Positions 4,853 through 6,999 of a stretch of 6,999 nt of DNA are shown in pieces. The notes under the pieces are model-generated. The model had not been told where the DNA came from, did not search any database, and saw only the letters and a program-made list of their open reading frames with translations. A program made the position numbers and the translations under genes. The stretch comes from Flavobacteriales bacterium (GTDB lineage Bacteria; Bacteroidota; Bacteroidia; Flavobacteriales_D; Crocinitomicaceae): assembly GCA_009926905.1 (NCBI GenBank), contig RFNX01000326.1, positions 1-6,999 of the forward strand. Direction: 5' to 3'. Numbering within the stretch: the stretch's first letter is position 1; each line of letters opens with the position of its first letter.

Positions 4853-6999
4853 ATGACACGTTTTAAAAGTACACTGGTTGCCATCGCCTTATTTGTTGGC
4901 TTCTTCGTTCGTGCTGACGAAGGAATGTGGTTCTTAATGTTCATTGAACGTTTGAATCACAGAGACATGCAAAAAATGGGACTTCAGTTATCTACTGAGG
5001 AAATTTACAGCATTAACAATTCAAGTTTAAAAGATGCCGTTGTTCAATTTAACGGTGGATGTACAGCTGAATTAATTTCAAAAGAAGGTTTATTGCTTAC
5101 GAATCACCACTGTGGTTACGATGCTATTGCTGAATTATCAACTCCTGAAAAGGATTATTTGACCAATGGTTTCTGGGCTGCAACGAAAAAAGATGAGCTC
5201 AAACCAAAATCACTTTACGTTCGTTTCTTCGTTCGCATGGACGATTGTACAAAACGCATTCTTGCTAAATTAAATGACGGAATGTCAGAAGCAGAGCGCG
5301 AAAAAGCAATCAAAGAAGAAACAACTGCGATTGAAAAAGAAAATAGCGACAACGGTAAATTTACAGTTAGCGTACGTTCATTTTTCCAAGGAAATGAGTT
5401 TTATTACTTCGTTTACCAAGATTACAAAGATGTTCGCTTAGTGGGTACACCTCCAGACAATATCGGTAAATTCGGTGGAGATACTGACAACTGGGAATGG
5501 CCACGTCACACAGGAGATTTCTCAATGTTCCGCGTTTATGCTGATGCAAATGGAAATCCTGCTGACTATTCAACAAGCAATGTTCCTTTGAAGCCAAGAC
5601 ATCATTTACCAGTAAACATAAAAGGAGTTAAAGAAGGTGATTTCGCAATGATTTTAGGTTACCCAGGAAGAACAAACCGTTGGTTGCCTGCAGGTGGAAT
5701 TGAGCAAAATGTAAAATATGCTTATCCAGCTTGGGTGGAAGCTTCTAAAACAAGTATGGATGCCATGAAAAAATACATGGACAAAGACGATGCTGTTCGT
5801 TTAAACTACGCTTCTAAATATGCTGGTATTGCAAACTACTGGAAAAACCGTCAAGGAATGATTGACGCATTGACAAAATTCGGAACGGCTGCTTCTAAAG
5901 CTGCTAACGAAGCAAAATTCAATGAGTGGGCAAACAAAAAAGAAAACGTTGCGAAATTTGGAACTGTGGTTGCTACCATCAACAATTTTTACGCAGCAAC
6001 GAACGAAAAATCTCGCCACGACAACTATTTACAAATCATGTTTAGAGGTTCTGAGTATGCAAAAATCACTCGTACTTTAGGAGCGCAATTAGAAGCCTAT
6101 GCAAAAGCTGACGATGCAACTCGTGCAACAATGAGTGCAGATTTGAAAGCTGGTATCGAAGAATTTTTCGCAGGAATCTACATTCCAGCTGAAAGAGACA
6201 TCATGATCGACGGTTTAAATCTTTACGCTAAAAAAGCAGGATACAAATTAGTTCCTTCTATAGATGCTGCTTTCAAAAAAGGAAATGGTGACATGAAAAA
6301 CTACGTGACTGCTCTTTTTGAAATGAGTATTTTGACTTCAAAAGAAAAAATGATGGCATTCTTAGAAGCGCCTTCAACTGATTTGTTGGCAAACGACCCA
6401 TTGTTCAAATTGTCTGCTGACATGATTGCTCACTTGAACACACGTTCGGAAGAGTTGACTAAATTGCAAAACGATTTCGGTAAATCGTATCGTTTATTGG
6501 TAGATGGAATGCGTCAATCGAACTTAAGTCCTGTGAAATATCCAGATGCAAACAGTACATTACGTTTGACTTATGGAAAAGTGAGTGCTTTGCCTGCCGA
6601 CAAACGCAACGATGCAAAAATCAACAATTACACAACTTTGCAAGGAACAATCAACAAATACAAACCAAATGACGAAGAATTCGATTTGCCAAAAAGATTG
6701 ATCGAATTGAATGACAAAAAAGATTTTGGTGAGTACGCTGACAAAGATGGTTACATGCCTGTAAACTTCTTGACAAACAACGACATCACTGGTGGAAACT
6801 CAGGTTCTCCAGTATTGAACGGAAAAGGAGAATTGATTGGTTTGGCATTTGACGGAAACATCGAAGCAATGGCTGGTGATGTTATTTTCGATGCTAAATT
6901 GCAAAAAACAATCAATGTTGACATTCGTTACGTGTTGTTCATCATCGACAAATACGCTGGTGCAAAACACATTGTAAACGAAATGACGATTATTAGATA
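4853..6999 (+). CDS. S46 family dipeptidyl-peptidase, DPP7-like
   Basis: This exported serine exopeptidase removes dipeptides from the N-terminus of oligopeptides, feeding periplasmic peptide use. Residues 1-21 form a signal peptide with cleavage expected after VRA21, leaving DEGMW as mature start. The triad is His86 in TNHHCGYD (second His), Asp222 in WPRHTGDF and Ser650 in GGNSGSP. Cys70 and Cys87 may form the disulfide near the His. Asn213, Trp214 and Asp667 match residues that hold the substrate amino group in DAP BII. The S1-pocket residue, 18 after the serine, is Gly668 (in AFDGN), as in DPP7. DPP11 has Arg or Ser there. A helical insert fills about 270-560. The frame is open for 715 codons, and the last two window bases are TA, so the stop probably completes one base outside. 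The C-terminus VDIRYVLFIIDKYAG...EMTIIR is family-typical and complete. Confidence 0.95.
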   Translation, partial: MTRFKSTLVAIALFVGFFVRADEGMWFLMFIERLNHRDMQKMGLQLSTEEIYSINNSSLKDAVVQFNGGCTAELISKEGLLLTNHHCGYDAIAELSTPEKDYLTNGFWAATKKDELKPKSLYVRFFVRMDDCTKRILAKLNDGMSEAEREKAIKEETTAIEKENSDNGKFTVSVRSFFQGNEFYYFVYQDYKDVRLVGTPPDNIGKFGGDTDNWEWPRHTGDFSMFRVYADANGNPADYSTSNVPLKPRHHLPVNIKGVKEGDFAMILGYPGRTNRWLPAGGIEQNVKYAYPAWVEASKTSMDAMKKYMDKDDAVRLNYASKYAGIANYWKNRQGMIDALTKFGTAASKAANEAKFNEWANKKENVAKFGTVVATINNFYAATNEKSRHDNYLQIMFRGSEYAKITRTLGAQLEAYAKADDATRATMSADLKAGIEEFFAGIYIPAERDIMIDGLNLYAKKAGYKLVPSIDAAFKKGNGDMKNYVTALFEMSILTSKEKMMAFLEAPSTDLLANDPLFKLSADMIAHLNTRSEELTKLQNDFGKSYRLLVDGMRQSNLSPVKYPDANSTLRLTYGKVSALPADKRNDAKINNYTTLQGTINKYKPNDEEFDLPKRLIELNDKKDFGEYADKDGYMPVNFLTNNDITGGNSGSPVLNGKGELIGLAFDGNIEAMAGDVIFDAKLQKTINVDIRYVLFIIDKYAGAKHIVNEMTIIR

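Overview
The window looks like chromosomal DNA of a member of Bacteroidota, most likely Flavobacteriia. Four things point there: low-GC coding sequence, A-rich stretches in front of start codons instead of Shine-Dalgarno sequences, TAnnTTTG-like promoter boxes, and an exported S46 dipeptidyl-peptidase of the DPP7/DAP BII type. The genus cannot be fixed from the sequence.

Left part (1-2128, plus strand) is accessory in character. It opens with a Fic-domain protein whose N-terminus lies off the window edge. It is a self-inhibited class II type: an inhibitory helix motif SNLIEG, the Fic loop HPFLDGNGR and a C-terminal winged helix. A 313-base non-coding gap follows. It holds four copies of a 12-base repeat built on ATCGGAAT, arranged as two tandem pairs exactly 69 bases apart, and the promoter region of a HigB-HigA toxin-antitoxin pair. 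A perfect 9-base inverted repeat (TTTAGAATA / TATTCTAAA) overlaps the likely promoter box and is a candidate HigA operator.

Middle (2129-2288) is a convergent gap between higA and a minus-strand operon. It carries a GC-richer block with several inverted segments that looks like a structured RNA or recurrent flavobacterial intergenic element, with two mutually exclusive pairings.

Right of this are two minus-strand genes, probably co-transcribed: a NifS/IscS-type cysteine desulfurase (3459-4598) followed after 3 bases by a GT4-type glycosyltransferase (2289-3455). A 254-base divergent promoter region (4599-4852) separates them from a plus-strand S46 serine dipeptidyl-peptidase that fills the rest of the window. 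Its reading frame ends at the window edge with the first two bases of what is probably its stop codon. The catalytic triad reads H86/D222/S650, and the S1-pocket residue is Gly668, which predicts DPP7-like rather than DPP11-like specificity.

No clearly new multi-gene system is visible. The signals most worth a second look are the repeat block after fic, the inverted repeat over the higBA promoter and the structured convergent intergenic element.
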